Assembly: GCF_030973515.1 (NCBI RefSeq)
Contig: NZ_JARGZA010000013.1
Location: 1-64,000 of the forward strand
Length of the DNA: 64,000 bases
From: Jannaschia maritima
GTDB taxonomy: Bacteria; Pseudomonadota; Alphaproteobacteria; Rhodobacterales; Rhodobacteraceae
Direction: 5' to 3'
Part shown: positions 54,465 to 63,993 of the stretch, piece after piece
How the letters are laid out: each line of letters begins with the position of its first letter
How positions within the stretch are numbered: position 1 is the stretch's first letter
Translations under genes and position numbers: made by a program
The notes under the pieces: generated by a model
The model's database searches: none
What the model saw: the letters and a program-made list of their open reading frames with translations, nothing else
What the model was told of the DNA's origin: nothing

Positions 54465-56405
54465 TCACAGCGGCATGCGGTATCGCTGGAAGCCGTCTTC
54501 CGTGATCTCGGCCGGTTCCAAGGTACGACCTGGTACTTCGTCCGCGTAAGCCGCGCCGCCGGGCCCTGTATCGAACAGCACCACGGTCCCGTCCATCGGA
54601 ACGAAGGACCAGTTCCCGTCGGCCGAGGGGCTGATCGTGCCCTGTTCCACGATATAGCGGACGATGACGTCGCGGTTGGTGTCGGGCGCGTCCAGGATCG
54701 TCGTGTCGCCCGTGCCGGGGAAGCTGCCGCCTCCGCCCGCGCGGTAATTATTGGTGGCGATCACGAACTCCGCGTTCATGTCCAGCGGCGCGCCATCGTA
54801 CTCCAGATCCACGATGCGGTTCGCATCCGGGTTCACGACCTCGCCCTCCGCGTCGAAACGGGACGGCTGGGACAGGTCGATACGGTAGGTCACGCCGTCG
54901 ATCACGTCGAAGTTGTATGACGGGAAGTCGGGGTTCAGCAGCACCTGCTCACCCCCGCCCGGTTCGATCCGATTGAACATGCCCGCGCTGCGCTCCAGCC
55001 AGTCCTTCACCTGCTGACCCGTCACGCGTACCGCCCGCACGGTGTTCGGATAGAGGTACAGGTCCGCCACGTTCCGGATGGCCACGTCGCCCGCCGGCAC
55101 GTCGGTGTAGTAGTCGGCGCCACCGCGACCGCCCGCCTTGAAGGGGGCCGCTGCGGACAGGATCGGCAGACCTTCGTGTTCCGTGCCCTGCAATAACTGA
55201 TCGACGTACCACCGTTGCGCTTGACTGACAATCTGGACGGATGGGTCGTCGGCGACCAATGCGAAATAGGAATGCAGTGGTGCGTCGGTCTCGCCCACCG
55301 CGCGGCGGACGTATTCCAGCGTGGCCTCGTGGTCGGTTCGCGTCGCGTTCAGTACGGCGTCCACGCTCTCGACCTGGGGCGTCCAGGACCGATCCTCGCC
55401 GCGGATGGCGATGGGCCGCAGCGATTGCTCGCTGGCTACGATGCGCCAGCCGGACCCATCGCGTTCGAGCATCAGGTCGACCAGCCCCATGTGGCTGCCC
55501 CAGTATCCGGGCATCACGGCAGGCTTTCCGTGAATCGTTCCGGCCGCCGCGTCGACGTTCGCCACGTCGGCATAGGCATCGGACGGGAACTCCCGGTGAT
55601 GGTGGCCGGTCAGGACGACGTCGATGCCGGGCACGGCGGCGAGGGGAACGGAGGCGTTCTCCATCATCTCCTCGTACTCCGCCGGGCCGATACCGGAATG
55701 GGACAGGGCGATGACGATGTCCGTGCCCTGTTCCTTCATTTCGGGAACCAGACGCTCCGCCGTGCGTACGATGTCCTGGACGGACACGTTGCCCTCCAGG
55801 TGGCGACGGTCCCAGACCATGATCTGCGGTGGCGTGAATCCGATCACGCCGATCCGGATGGGCGCGGTTCCGCCCGCTCCGTCCGCGATCTCGCGATCCA
55901 GGATGACGTATGGGGCGAACAAGGGATCGGACCCTGTGCCGCGGGTGACGTTCGACAGCACGACGGGGAAGTCCGCCCCTGCGACGGCGGTTTCGAGGAA
56001 GGATAGGCCATAGTTGAATTCGTGATTGCCGATCGTGGCGGCGTCGAAGCCGACCGTGTTCATGGCCGCGATGACGGGATGCACGTTGCCGGGCTGCAGG
56101 CCGCGTTCGTATGCGATGAAGTCGCCCATCGGGTTGCCCTGCAGGAAGTCGCCGTTGTCCAGGACGAGGGTGTTGCCGGCCTCGGCCCTCACGTCCTCGA
56201 TCAGCGCGGCGGTGCGGGCCAGACCGACAGTGTCGACAGGCCTGTCGCCGTAGTAGTCGTATGGCCAGACATGGACGTGGAGATCCGTCGTCTCGGCGAT
56301 CCGAAGATGCGCCTGCCCGGCCTGCGCGCGGGCGGCGAACGGATGGACCGCGATCAGCGAAGTCGCGGCAGTCGTCTGTAGGAACGTGCGGCGTGTCAGC
56401 GTCAT
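54465..56405 (-). CDS. cpdB: 2',3'-cyclic-nucleotide 2'-phosphodiesterase/3'-nucleotidase (CpdB type)
   Basis: A 646-residue periplasmic phosphatase that scavenges nucleotides. It has a twin-arginine-like signal ([11 protein letters not shown]). The metallophosphoesterase domain has [43 protein letters not shown] and [10 protein letters not shown]. The C-terminal 5'-nucleotidase domain has [13 protein letters not shown] near the substrate-binding loop. The YDYY segment after DLH is typical of CpdB rather than UshA. ATG 56405 follows AAGGAA. Tat export would use tatABC at 3 kb. Confidence 0.93.
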   Translation of the reverse strand: MTLTRRTFLQTTAATSLIAVHPFAARAQAGQAHLRIAETTDLHVHVWPYDYYGDRPVDTVGLARTAALIEDVRAEAGNTLVLDNGDFLQGNPMGDFIAYERGLQPGNVHPVIAAMNTVGFDAATIGNHEFNYGLSFLETAVAGADFPVVLSNVTRGTGSDPLFAPYVILDREIADGAGGTAPIRIGVIGFTPPQIMVWDRRHLEGNVSVQDIVRTAERLVPEMKEQGTDIVIALSHSGIGPAEYEEMMENASVPLAAVPGIDVVLTGHHHREFPSDAYADVANVDAAAGTIHGKPAVMPGYWGSHMGLVDLMLERDGSGWRIVASEQSLRPIAIRGEDRSWTPQVESVDAVLNATRTDHEATLEYVRRAVGETDAPLHSYFALVADDPSVQIVSQAQRWYVDQLLQGTEHEGLPILSAAAPFKAGGRGGADYYTDVPAGDVAIRNVADLYLYPNTVRAVRVTGQQVKDWLERSAGMFNRIEPGGGEQVLLNPDFPSYNFDVIDGVTYRIDLSQPSRFDAEGEVVNPDANRIVDLEYDGAPLDMNAEFVIATNNYRAGGGGSFPGTGDTTILDAPDTNRDVIVRYIVEQGTISPSADGNWSFVPMDGTVVLFDTGPGGAAYADEVPGRTLEPAEITEDGFQRYRMPL

Positions 56406-56622
56406 GGCGGGGGTTCCTTTCCTTGGATCGTCGGGTTCTCACTGGACTATGCCCCGCTTCGCGACGGCGTGGGATGAAAATGCGCGATCCATTCGGAATG
56501 ATGCTCGGATCCTGCCGGTCCGCTCGTCCGACACCCGCTCCGCCCTTCCTGCGGGCGTTCCGTGCCCCAGGAACGGGGACATCCTGGGGGCGTTACCTCG
56601 ATACACGAAACAGGAGGAACCG

Positions 56623-57009
56623 ATGTCCATTCAAAAGATGATCGCAGAGCATCCCGACGTGGCGGGACATCTGAACGAAACCCTGGGGCAGGCGGTCCGC
56701 CATGCGATGTATTGCGCGGCGATCTGCAACTCCTGCGCCGATGCCTGCGCCGCGGAAGAGGATGACAGGGGCGAGTGCATTCGGCTGTGCAGCGATTGCT
56801 CCGACATCTGCACGGCGACCCACCGTGTCGCATCGCGTCGGACGGGCAGCAACGAGGCGGTCCTGCGGGCTATGCTGGAACTATGCGTCCAGGCCTGCGA
56901 GACGTGTGCAGAGATGTGCGCGCGACATGACGACGACCACTGCCGGCGCTGCGCCGAGATGTGCCGCGAATGCGCCAGCGATTGCCGGAAGGCCGCCCAG
57001 AACCTGTGA
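56623..57009 (+). CDS. four-helix-bundle copper-storage protein (Csp/DUF326)
   Basis: A 128-residue protein with 17 Cys in CxxxCxxC-like spacing facing the core of a four-helix bundle (YCAAICNSCADAC, CIRLCSDCSDIC, CVQACETCAEMC, CRRCAEMCRECASDC). Csp proteins bind many Cu(I) ions and keep them from harming the cell. There is no signal peptide, so it is a cytosolic Csp3-like form. ATG 56623 follows AGGAGGAA at ideal spacing. A strong terminator follows. No copper pump or regulator is adjacent. Confidence 0.94.
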   Translation: MSIQKMIAEHPDVAGHLNETLGQAVRHAMYCAAICNSCADACAAEEDDRGECIRLCSDCSDICTATHRVASRRTGSNEAVLRAMLELCVQACETCAEMCARHDDDHCRRCAEMCRECASDCRKAAQNL

Positions 57010-57031
57010 TGCAGGGTCGGAAGGAACGAAA

Positions 57032-57055
57032 AGGGCCGCTTCGGGAAGCGGCCCT
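57032..57055. terminator. bidirectional terminator between the Csp gene and rplI
   Basis: A perfect 10-bp stem AGGGCCGCTT / AAGCGGCCCT with a four-base loop. Reading the minus strand it is followed by TTTCGTTCCTT, so it mainly ends the rpsF-rpsR-rplI transcript. It can also stop the convergent Csp message. Confidence 0.85.
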
Positions 57056-57076
57056 CCTCCGCAGTAAGGGTCCTCG

Positions 57077-57709
57077 TCAGCGCAGGTCCGGCTGATCGTC
57101 GTCGGAGCCGGATTCGGATTCGGGCGTCGTCACCAGATCGCTGTCGTCAGCCGCCGCGGAACCGATGTCGTCGAACAACTCGGCGATCTCGAACTCGGCC
57201 TGGGCTTCCTCTTCGGCCGCAAGATCTTGAATCGACTTGCCTTCGGCCTGCAGCTCCGCCTCTTCCTGCGAGCGGGCGACGTTCAGAACGATCGACACCT
57301 CCACCTCCGGGTGCAGGTTCACGGTCACGTCGTGAAGCCCGAGTTCCTTGATCGGCGCGGTAAGCGCGATCTGACGGCGCTCGACCGTGAACCCCGCCTC
57401 GGTCGCGGCCTCGGCGGCATCGCGCGTGGTGACCGAACCGTAGAGCGCGCCGGAATCGGACGCTTGACGGATGATGACGAACTGCTGCCCGTCCAGCCGC
57501 CCGGCCATCGCGTCCGCGTCCTTCTTCGATTCCAGATTGTCGGCTTCGAGTTGAGACTTGCGGCCCTCGAAGGCAGCGACGTTCGCATCGGAGGCCGTCA
57601 GCGCCTTGCCCTGCGGCAGCAGATAGTTGCGCGCGTATCCGGGCTTGACGTCGACGACGTCGCCCATCTGGCCCAGCTTGGCCACGCGTTCCAGAAGGAT
57701 CAGTTGCAT
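57077..57709 (-). CDS. rplI: 50S ribosomal protein L9
   Basis: The 210-residue protein has the L9 signature [21 protein letters not shown], the long connecting helix and the C-terminal domain ([24 protein letters not shown]). It is about 60 residues longer than E. coli L9 (149) because of an acidic tail ([16 protein letters not shown] and beyond), a common alphaproteobacterial feature. Last gene of rpsF-rpsR-rplI. Confidence 0.97.
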   Translation of the reverse strand: MQLILLERVAKLGQMGDVVDVKPGYARNYLLPQGKALTASDANVAAFEGRKSQLEADNLESKKDADAMAGRLDGQQFVIIRQASDSGALYGSVTTRDAAEAATEAGFTVERRQIALTAPIKELGLHDVTVNLHPEVEVSIVLNVARSQEEAELQAEGKSIQDLAAEEEAQAEFEIAELFDDIGSAAADDSDLVTTPESESGSDDDQPDLR

Positions 57710-57722
57710 GTCGTAACTCTCC

Positions 57723-57950
57723 TCACTTCACGGCGTAGGGCAGCAGGGCTAGAAACCGCGCCCGCTTGATGGCGCGAGCCAGCTTACGCTGGTTCTTCGC
57801 GGACACGGCGGTGATGCGCGACGGCACGATCTTGCCGCGTTCGCTGACGTAGCGCTGCAGCAGACGCGTGTCCTTGTAATCGATGGTGGGCGCGTTGGCG
57901 CCCGAGAACGGGTCCGACTTGCGGCGGCGGAAGAACGGTTTGGTGGCCAT
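57723..57950 (-). CDS. rpsR: 30S ribosomal protein S18
   Basis: The 75-residue protein has the S18 core [24 protein letters not shown] and [19 protein letters not shown]-type basic helices. It binds the central 16S domain together with S6. It sits between rpsF and rplI with gaps of 13-14 bp. Confidence 0.97.
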   Translation of the reverse strand: MATKPFFRRRKSDPFSGANAPTIDYKDTRLLQRYVSERGKIVPSRITAVSAKNQRKLARAIKRARFLALLPYAVK

Positions 57951-57964
57951 GATCTACTCCCCTC

Positions 57965-58321
57965 TCAACGGCGTTCGCGGCGGCGATCGTCACGGTCGTC
58001 GCGCTTTTGCATCTGGACGCTCGGCCCTTCCCCGTGCGCGTCGACCTTGATCGTCAGCACGCGCATCACGTCGTCGTGGAGGCGGGCTAAGCGCTCCATC
58101 TCCTGTACGGCGGCGGCGGGCGCGTCCGTGCGGAAGAAGCTGTAATGCCCCTTGCGGTTCTTGTTGATCTTGTAGGCCATCGTCTTGACGCCCCAGTACT
58201 CGACGTCGACGACGGAGCCGCCGTTATCGGTCAGGACAGCGCCGAAATGGTCGTTCAGACCTTCGGCCTGCGCGTTGGACAGGTCCTGGCGCGCTATCAT
58301 CACATGCTCGTAGAGCGGCAT
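57965..58321 (-). CDS. rpsF: 30S ribosomal protein S6
   Basis: The 118-residue protein has the S6 fold: YEHVMIARQDLSNAQ, VVDVEYWGVKTMAYKINKNRKGHY and YSFFRTDAPAAAVQEMERL, then a basic/acidic tail ending DRRRERR. First gene of the ribosomal operon. The 192-bp space before the next gene (58322-58513) holds its promoter and the terminator of the PRC-barrel gene. Confidence 0.97.
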   Translation of the reverse strand: MPLYEHVMIARQDLSNAQAEGLNDHFGAVLTDNGGSVVDVEYWGVKTMAYKINKNRKGHYSFFRTDAPAAAVQEMERLARLHDDVMRVLTIKVDAHGEGPSVQMQKRDDRDDRRRERR

Positions 58322-58461
58322 GGGATCCCCTTCGTATGACAGGCTTCAAAGCCCGGGCATGGATCCCGCCGCCCGGGCACGAGAGGCCGTGCGTTCAATT
58401 ACATGGCGGGACGAGGCGTCATACAGGATGCGCATCGGGGTGCAACCCGCAGGCACGAAAA

Positions 58462-58481
58462 GGGGCCCCGATAAGGGCCCC
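58462..58481 (-). terminator. terminator of the PRC-barrel gene
   Basis: GGGGCCC and GGGCCCC pair around CGATAA; on the minus strand the stem is followed by TTTTCGTGCC. It lies 33 bp beyond the PRC-barrel stop. Confidence 0.75.
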
Positions 58482-58513
58482 GTCCGATCGATGGAAGGCG
58501 CGGTCGCCGTGGA

Positions 58514-58981
58514 TCAGTCGAAGAAGCCTTCGTCCACCGACGGCAACTCTTCCAGTTGCTCCTCGGTCAGCCGGGTGACGTAGCTGTAGCTGACGTCGTC
58601 CACCGCGGTCAGACGCAGATCTTCGACGGGAACCATCACGTGCTTGTCACCGATGTCCAGAAAGCCGCCGACCTCGGCCACGATGCCGATCATCTGGCCG
58701 GACTGATCGAGCACGATATCCTCGATCTCGCCGATCTGACGAAGGTCGGTGCCGTAGTTCTGGGATTGATACCCATAGGCATCGCGGTCGTCGAGATCCA
58801 TCCAGGTCGCTTCGTCGTAACGTTCGGCGACCGAGTACATCGGGCCGCCCGTGATGTCGCGGGTGCGGATCAAATCGTCCATGTTCATCACATGGCCGTC
58901 AGACAGGGCGGGGCCGGCTGCCAACATCAGGGGGGCGGCGACGATCGCGCCAAGCGCGGTGGCATTCAGGGTGCGCAGCAT
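58514..58981 (-). CDS. exported PRC-barrel domain protein
   Basis: A 155-residue protein with a signal peptide (about residues 1-28, ending ALSDG) and one PRC-barrel domain: QIGEIEDIVLDQSGQMIGIVAEVGGFLDIGDKHVMVP. PRC barrels are small beta folds with varied, often unknown roles; exported ones are common in Rhodobacterales. ATG 58981 follows AAGGAG. Divergent from the YceI gene across 174 bp. Confidence 0.88.
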   Translation of the reverse strand: MLRTLNATALGAIVAAPLMLAAGPALSDGHVMNMDDLIRTRDITGGPMYSVAERYDEATWMDLDDRDAYGYQSQNYGTDLRQIGEIEDIVLDQSGQMIGIVAEVGGFLDIGDKHVMVPVEDLRLTAVDDVSYSYVTRLTEEQLEELPSVDEGFFD

Positions 58982-59155
58982 GGTGTGCTCCTTCGTTTAT
59001 CCGTTCGACCGGTCAACGCGGACCCCCCCGGTATGAGTTTCATTCGATCGTCAGGTAGTGCGCCGCTGCACACGTCTTGTTGACGCTGCAGGGCTTCCCT
59101 CCGACCGGCGAAACCCGCAACTGTGCGCCGCAGGTAACCCAACGGGAGAAATCCG

Positions 59156-59740
59156 ATGTTCCGCACCATGCTCGTCGCTACCGCCGCCGCCACCACGCTG
59201 GCCGGCGCCCCCGCCTTCGCCGACCCCGAGGCCTACGTCCTCGACTCCAGCCACAGTCAGATCGTCTTCAGCTACGATCACCTCGGCTTCTCGACGACCT
59301 ACGGCATGTTCTCCGGGTTCGAGGGCGAGATCATGTTCGACGTCGACGATCCGGCGAACTCTTCGGTCAACGTCTCGATGCCGCTCGAGATGATGTTCAC
59401 CGGGTGGGAGCAGCGCGACGCGCACTTCCAGTCGCCAGACTTCCTGGACGCCGCGGCGAACCAGACGGTCAGCTTCACCTCCACCTCCATCGAGGTGACC
59501 GGCGAGGACACCGCCTTGATCACCGGCGACCTGTCCCTGGGCGGGGTGACGCAGGAGGTGGTCCTCGATGCGAAGCTGAACCAAGCGGCCGATCATCCGA
59601 TGCAGAACACCCCTTGGCTGGGCTTCGACGCCACCACGACGCTGCTGCGTTCGGATTTCGACGCCGGTAACTTCGCGCCCTTCGTCAGCGACGAGGTGGA
59701 GGTCATCATTTCGATCGAAGCGCAAAAGGTCGAAGCTTGA
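59156..59740 (+). CDS. YceI-family periplasmic protein
   Basis: A 194-residue lipocalin-like protein of the YceI family, thought to bind isoprenoids such as polyprenyl chains in the periplasm. It has a signal peptide (ending AFA), then YVLDSSHSQIVFSYDHLGFSTTYGMFSGFEG, the family hallmark, FQSPDFLDAAANQTVSF, and LSLGGVTQEVVLDA. ATG 59156 follows GGGAGAAA. Length is typical. Confidence 0.94.
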   Translation: MFRTMLVATAAATTLAGAPAFADPEAYVLDSSHSQIVFSYDHLGFSTTYGMFSGFEGEIMFDVDDPANSSVNVSMPLEMMFTGWEQRDAHFQSPDFLDAAANQTVSFTSTSIEVTGEDTALITGDLSLGGVTQEVVLDAKLNQAADHPMQNTPWLGFDATTTLLRSDFDAGNFAPFVSDEVEVIISIEAQKVEA

Positions 59741-59880
59741 ACGATTCGTCGGGGCGGGATTCGGACTGACGGTCTGGTCCCCCGCCCCGACGGTTATCGG
59801 ATAACGCGGCGTCCGTTGGAACGGCTCCGCGACGGCGCGTGTTTTCCGGGTATCGATTCCCAACGCCCGTCGGAGCCATC

Positions 59881-61830
59881 ATGAAACTTCGTGCCGCAAC
59901 CGCCCTCGCATCCTCGCTCGCACTGATCCTGCCCCCGATGCCCGTCCTCGCCCAGGACGGTTCATCCGTCGTCCTGACGGAGGAAGATCAACAACGCTGC
60001 ATCGACGCGGGCGTCGCGCTGGACGATCCGGCCGCGCTGGAACGCTGCGCCGCCGCCATCGCGGGCGGGGCCGAGGACCTGGAAACCGCCTTGCAAGCCG
60101 GGATCGAAGTCGAGGCCGAAGACGTCGAGGTCACCACGGAGGAGGTCGTCCCGAGCGACGTGGTGGAGGACACCGCGGTGGAGGACGTGACTGACCAGCT
60201 CGCCGACAGCCCCGTGGAGGAGCTGGTCGATGGGGACGCGGCGACGGAGGTCGCCGATCCCGCCGTGCCGACGGACGGCGCCGGCGAAGCAGTGACGGTT
60301 CAGGCCGACGACGGCGCGACCACTCTGCAAGATGCGGAGACGGCGGACGGTGACGCGCCATCCGATGAGCCCGTGTTGGTCGAGACGGTGGACGACACGG
60401 AAGCACCGGCGACCGAGCCCGTGACCGATGCTGCCGACGCGACTGACGGCGCCGACGCGAACGACGGCGACGCCATGGCCGAAACGGTGGACGACGCCCA
60501 GGCCCCGGTAGCGGAGGCCACGACCGATGCCGCCGGCGACACCGATGCCGGCGGGGATGCCTTGGTCGAGACCGTCGACGATACCGCGGCGCCCGCGACG
60601 GAGCCTACGACCGATGCCGCCGCCATTCCGGAGGCGCAGGAGGACCTGCAGAGCGACGTGGCCGATCAGATCGCCTCGCAGGGCGAGCCCGAGCTGACCG
60701 AAGCGGGGGAGACCGCGCGCGACCAGATCGGTGCGGCCTTCGACATCCTGGACAACAGCCTGGGCGAGGGCACATCGGACGCGATCGCGGACTCGGTCCC
60801 CGGCCTCGCCGCCGCGCTTGACCTCGACACGACGGAGGAGGCGCCCGACGCCGAGGTGATCGAGCAGACCGTAACGGAGGAGGACGTCCGCACTTCGACG
60901 GAGGATTTCACGACATCCGCGATCGAGACGGGGTCGCGTGACGAAGGGGGTCTGTCCCGCAATCAGCGACTGGCTCTGGGGGCTCTGGGCGCGTTGGCGG
61001 TGGGCACGGTCCTGGCCAACAACGCTCGCGTCGTGTCCAACAGCGGCGACCGCGTGGTCGTGCAGCGCGACAACGGTGACCTGCAGTTGTTCCGCGACGA
61101 CGATACGTTGCTGCGACAGGCCGGATCGAACGTCCGCACGCAGCAGTTCGACGACGGCTCGACCCGGACGATCGTGACGCGCGAGGATGGAAGTCAGATC
61201 GTCACGGTTCGCGATGCGTCGCTGCGCGTCCTGCGCCGCGTCCTCGTGGAGGCGGACGGCACCGAATACACGTTGATCGACGACACCCAACCCGTCGAGC
61301 GCGTGGACGTGTCGGAGCTTCCGCGCCGCGCTTTGGTGACGACGCAATCGACCGCGAACGACCCGCTGCGCGCGGCGTTGGAGAACCAAGTCGCCCTCGA
61401 TCGGCGCTTCACGTTGGCGCAGGTCCGCCAGATCCCCGAAGTGCGCGCGCTCGCTCCGGCCGTGGAGCTCGACACCGTCACCTTCCCTAGCGGATCGGCC
61501 GCGATTGAACCCGACCAGGCCGACGAGTTGACCGGATTGGCCTCCAGCATGCTGGAACGGATCGAAGCGGATCCCCGCACGGTGTACCTGATTGAAGGGC
61601 ATACCGATGCGGTGGGGGACGCGGCGTACAACTTGGCGCTGTCGGATCGCCGGGCCGAGACCCTCGCCCTGGCGTTGAACGAATACTTCGGCGTCCCGGT
61701 CGAAAACATGGTCGTCCAAGGCTATGGCGAGCAGTTCCTGAAGGTGCAAACGCAGGCGGACGAACGCGCGAACCGCCGCGCCGTCGCGCGCGAGATCACG
61801 CAGCTGTTGCGCACGGCCGCGGCCAACTGA
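59881..61830 (+). CDS. OmpA-family protein with acidic repeat region
   Basis: A 649-residue envelope protein with a signal peptide (ending VLAQ), a long disordered acidic Ala/Thr/Asp-rich region (about residues 60-260), a hydrophobic segment RLALGALGALAVGTVLANN (about 362-380), a beta-rich stretch, and a C-terminal OmpA peptidoglycan-binding domain with TVTFPSGSAAIEPDQ, IEGHTDAVGDAAYNLALSDRRAE and a final NRRAVAREI. It probably tethers the envelope to peptidoglycan. ATG 59881 is preferred over 59839 because it begins the signal peptide. A strong terminator follows. Confidence 0.9.
   Translation: MKLRAATALASSLALILPPMPVLAQDGSSVVLTEEDQQRCIDAGVALDDPAALERCAAAIAGGAEDLETALQAGIEVEAEDVEVTTEEVVPSDVVEDTAVEDVTDQLADSPVEELVDGDAATEVADPAVPTDGAGEAVTVQADDGATTLQDAETADGDAPSDEPVLVETVDDTEAPATEPVTDAADATDGADANDGDAMAETVDDAQAPVAEATTDAAGDTDAGGDALVETVDDTAAPATEPTTDAAAIPEAQEDLQSDVADQIASQGEPELTEAGETARDQIGAAFDILDNSLGEGTSDAIADSVPGLAAALDLDTTEEAPDAEVIEQTVTEEDVRTSTEDFTTSAIETGSRDEGGLSRNQRLALGALGALAVGTVLANNARVVSNSGDRVVVQRDNGDLQLFRDDDTLLRQAGSNVRTQQFDDGSTRTIVTREDGSQIVTVRDASLRVLRRVLVEADGTEYTLIDDTQPVERVDVSELPRRALVTTQSTANDPLRAALENQVALDRRFTLAQVRQIPEVRALAPAVELDTVTFPSGSAAIEPDQADELTGLASSMLERIEADPRTVYLIEGHTDAVGDAAYNLALSDRRAETLALALNEYFGVPVENMVVQGYGEQFLKVQTQADERANRRAVAREITQLLRTAAAN
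60379..60633 (+). repeat. three degenerate in-frame repeats in the OmpA-like gene
   Basis: The coding sequence repeats a motif of the form VETVDDT.APATEP.TDAA three times (beginning near 60379, 60478 and 60565). Spacings are about 99 and 87 bp and the copies are diverged. The repeats lie in the disordered acidic region and could vary in number between strains. Confidence 0.7.
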
Positions 61831-61844
61831 TCGCCTGGAACGTC

Positions 61845-61880
61845 ACGCCCCGCCCCCGGTGATCGGGGGCGGGGTGTCTT
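61845..61880 (+). terminator. Rho-independent terminator after the OmpA-like gene
   Basis: ACGCCCCGCCCCCG and CGGGGGCGGGGTGT pair over about 13 bp around a GTGAT-type loop, followed by CTTCCT. It lies 15 bp after the stop codon. Confidence 0.8.
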
Positions 61881-61935
61881 CCTAGATTGCAATTTCAGGT
61901 TGTTACGACCAATCCGCTTCGTTTAACTTCGCGTC

Positions 61936-62961
61936 ATGGATCGAAAGACATCTTTCCAGCCCGGCGACGTGTCCGAGGAAGACGCCAATGCGATCTTCCG
62001 GTCGGCCGACATCGCGATGGTGCTGACGAACCCGAACCTCGACGACAACCCGATCGTCTATGTGAACCGCGCGTTCGAGACGCTGACTGGCTATACCGCC
62101 GAAATGGCCCTCGGGCGCAACTGCCGCTTCCTGCAGACGGACCAAACCTCGCCGGAGGAGGTGGCCGAACTGCACGAGGCGATCGAGAAGCGCGAGCATA
62201 CCGCCGTGGTCCTGCTGAACGAACGCGCCAATGGCGAAACGTTCCTGAACGCGTTGATCGTGTCGCCCATATTCGATGAGCAGACGGGGCAGGCCAACTA
62301 TTTCGTCGGCCTCCAATCCGAGATCCCCAGGGATGCACGCGACGAAAAGCTGAAGTCGTTCGAGAACCTCGTCTCCGAGATCCAGCACCGGGTGAAGAAC
62401 CACCTGACGATGATCCTAGGGCTGATCCGCCTGAAGGCGCGGCAGTCGGACGATGGGCAGACCTTCGATGACCTGTCGCGCCGGATCGAAGGCCTGCAAC
62501 TCCTGTACGAGGAGATGACGGCGGCCAGGGCCAACACGAACGAGGACAGGGTCCAGCTCGGGTCCTATCTCGGGCGGGTGGCCAGCGCCATCGCGCATCT
62601 CGACGGTCGCAGCGGCGTACGCATGAACATCCAGGTGGAAGCCGTTCTGGCCGAAACGGACATAGCGGTGCGCATCGGGCTGATCGTGTCCGAGATCCTG
62701 ACGAATGCGATGCAGCATGCGTTCAAGGACCAGCCGACGGGTTTGGTGGACCTTCGCGTGACGCGCACCGACGACCAGGGGATCCGCGTGGTGGTCACTG
62801 ACGACGGCGTCGGCCTGCCGGACGATGTGGATTGGCCGGGCGACGATGGGTTGGGCGGGCGGATCGTCGAAGGGCTATGCAAGGGATTGAACGCGACGTT
62901 GCACGTGTCCCGCGGCGCGGTCGGAACCGTGATCGTGCTGGACGTGCCGTCGGTCCTTTGA
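61936..62961 (+). CDS. LOV-domain blue-light sensor histidine kinase (HisKA_2/HWE type)
   Basis: A 341-residue soluble kinase. The LOV domain (about residues 18-130) has GRNCRFLQ with Cys63, the residue that forms the flavin adduct in blue light, plus NRAFETLTGYT and NYFVGLQSE. A kinase of the HisKA_2 group follows, with the acceptor His151 in EIQHRVKNHLTMILGLIRLKA, then SEILTNAMQHAF and DDGVGLPDD in the ATP-binding domain. Alphaproteobacterial LOV kinases of this type often control the general stress response or attachment. No response regulator is adjacent. ATG 61936 has a weak ribosome site. Confidence 0.93.
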   Translation: MDRKTSFQPGDVSEEDANAIFRSADIAMVLTNPNLDDNPIVYVNRAFETLTGYTAEMALGRNCRFLQTDQTSPEEVAELHEAIEKREHTAVVLLNERANGETFLNALIVSPIFDEQTGQANYFVGLQSEIPRDARDEKLKSFENLVSEIQHRVKNHLTMILGLIRLKARQSDDGQTFDDLSRRIEGLQLLYEEMTAARANTNEDRVQLGSYLGRVASAIAHLDGRSGVRMNIQVEAVLAETDIAVRIGLIVSEILTNAMQHAFKDQPTGLVDLRVTRTDDQGIRVVVTDDGVGLPDDVDWPGDDGLGGRIVEGLCKGLNATLHVSRGAVGTVIVLDVPSVL

Positions 62962-63013
62962 CGATCCCCCCGGTGCGTTCGCGACGGACCCTCCGCGATC
63001 GCGGTCCCACCCC

Positions 63014-63943
63014 ATGACCGACGATCCCATTGATGCTGCCCTGACCTTGCATCGCGGTGGACGATCGGGGGCATTGGCGACCGTCGTCCGGACCTGGGGC
63101 AGCGCGCCTCGGCCTGTGGGCTCCATGATGGCGGTGACGGGGCAGGGGGACATGGTCGGCTCCGTTTCCGGCGGATGCGTCGAGGGGGCGGTGGTCGCGG
63201 AGGCCGCTGCCCTGGCCGAGGGGGGCGGAACGCACCGGACGCTGACCTATGGCGTGGCCGACGCGGACGCGTTCGCCGTGGGCCTCGCATGTGGCGGCAC
63301 CATCGAGATCCTCCTGCAGGCGGTGGACGACGACCTCGCGGGCGTGCTGGATCAGGTGCAGGCGGCGCGCGGCCAACGGCGGTTCGTGGCGATGGCGACC
63401 GACCTGGGAACCGGTGCCGCCGCGCTGGCGGATGCCGATGCCGCCCCGGATGATGGGACGTTCGTCGCGACGTTCCCCCCGCCGCTCCGGTTGGCCGTCG
63501 TCGGCGGCGTCCACATCGCGCAGGCCCTCGTCCCCATGGCGCGGCTCGCGGGCTATGCGGTCTCGGTGCTGGATCCGCGCACGGCCTTCGCCTCCCCCGC
63601 GCGGTTCCCGGATACCGATCTGATCCACGACTGGCCCGACGAAGCGATGGCCGCCTTCGCACCAGACGCACGATCCGCGATCGTGACGTTGACCCACGAT
63701 CCGAAGCTGGACGATCCCGCCTTGGCCGCGGCGCTGCCGACGCAGGCGTTCTATGTCGGGGCGCTGGGCTCGACCCGGACGCATGCCAAGCGGGTCGAAC
63801 GGCTGCGGGCACTAGGGGTCGGGGCCGACGCCATCGCCCGCCTGGATGCACCCGTCGGGCTGGACATCGGAGCGAAGACACCGGCCGAGATCGCCGTCGC
63901 TACCTTGGCCGCCATGACGCGGGCGCTGCGGATGCCGCGGTGA
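63014..63943 (+). CDS. XdhC/CoxI-family protein
   Basis: A 309-residue protein of the XdhC/CoxI family, which carries molybdenum cofactor to xanthine or CO-type dehydrogenases. The N-terminal XdhC_CoxI domain has TVVRTWGSAPRPVGSMM and the conserved SVSGGCVEGAVV; a Rossmann-like C-domain has LAVVGGVHIAQALVPMA, LTHDPKLDD and FYVGALGSTRTHAKR. The match to CoxI/XdhC is clear; which enzyme it serves is not, as no molybdenum hydroxylase is in the window. Another gene starts 51 bp downstream. Confidence 0.9.
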   Translation: MTDDPIDAALTLHRGGRSGALATVVRTWGSAPRPVGSMMAVTGQGDMVGSVSGGCVEGAVVAEAAALAEGGGTHRTLTYGVADADAFAVGLACGGTIEILLQAVDDDLAGVLDQVQAARGQRRFVAMATDLGTGAAALADADAAPDDGTFVATFPPPLRLAVVGGVHIAQALVPMARLAGYAVSVLDPRTAFASPARFPDTDLIHDWPDEAMAAFAPDARSAIVTLTHDPKLDDPALAAALPTQAFYVGALGSTRTHAKRVERLRALGVGADAIARLDAPVGLDIGAKTPAEIAVATLAAMTRALRMPR

Positions 63944-63993
63944 CACCGCGGCGGGCGCGTGCTTAGCTGGACGCTCACACCCGGAGGACGTGC

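Noticed and set aside
59962-61749. 595-codon minus-strand open frame opposite the OmpA-like gene
   Set aside because: Composition is explained by the acidic repeats on the other strand; it lacks any recognisable domain.
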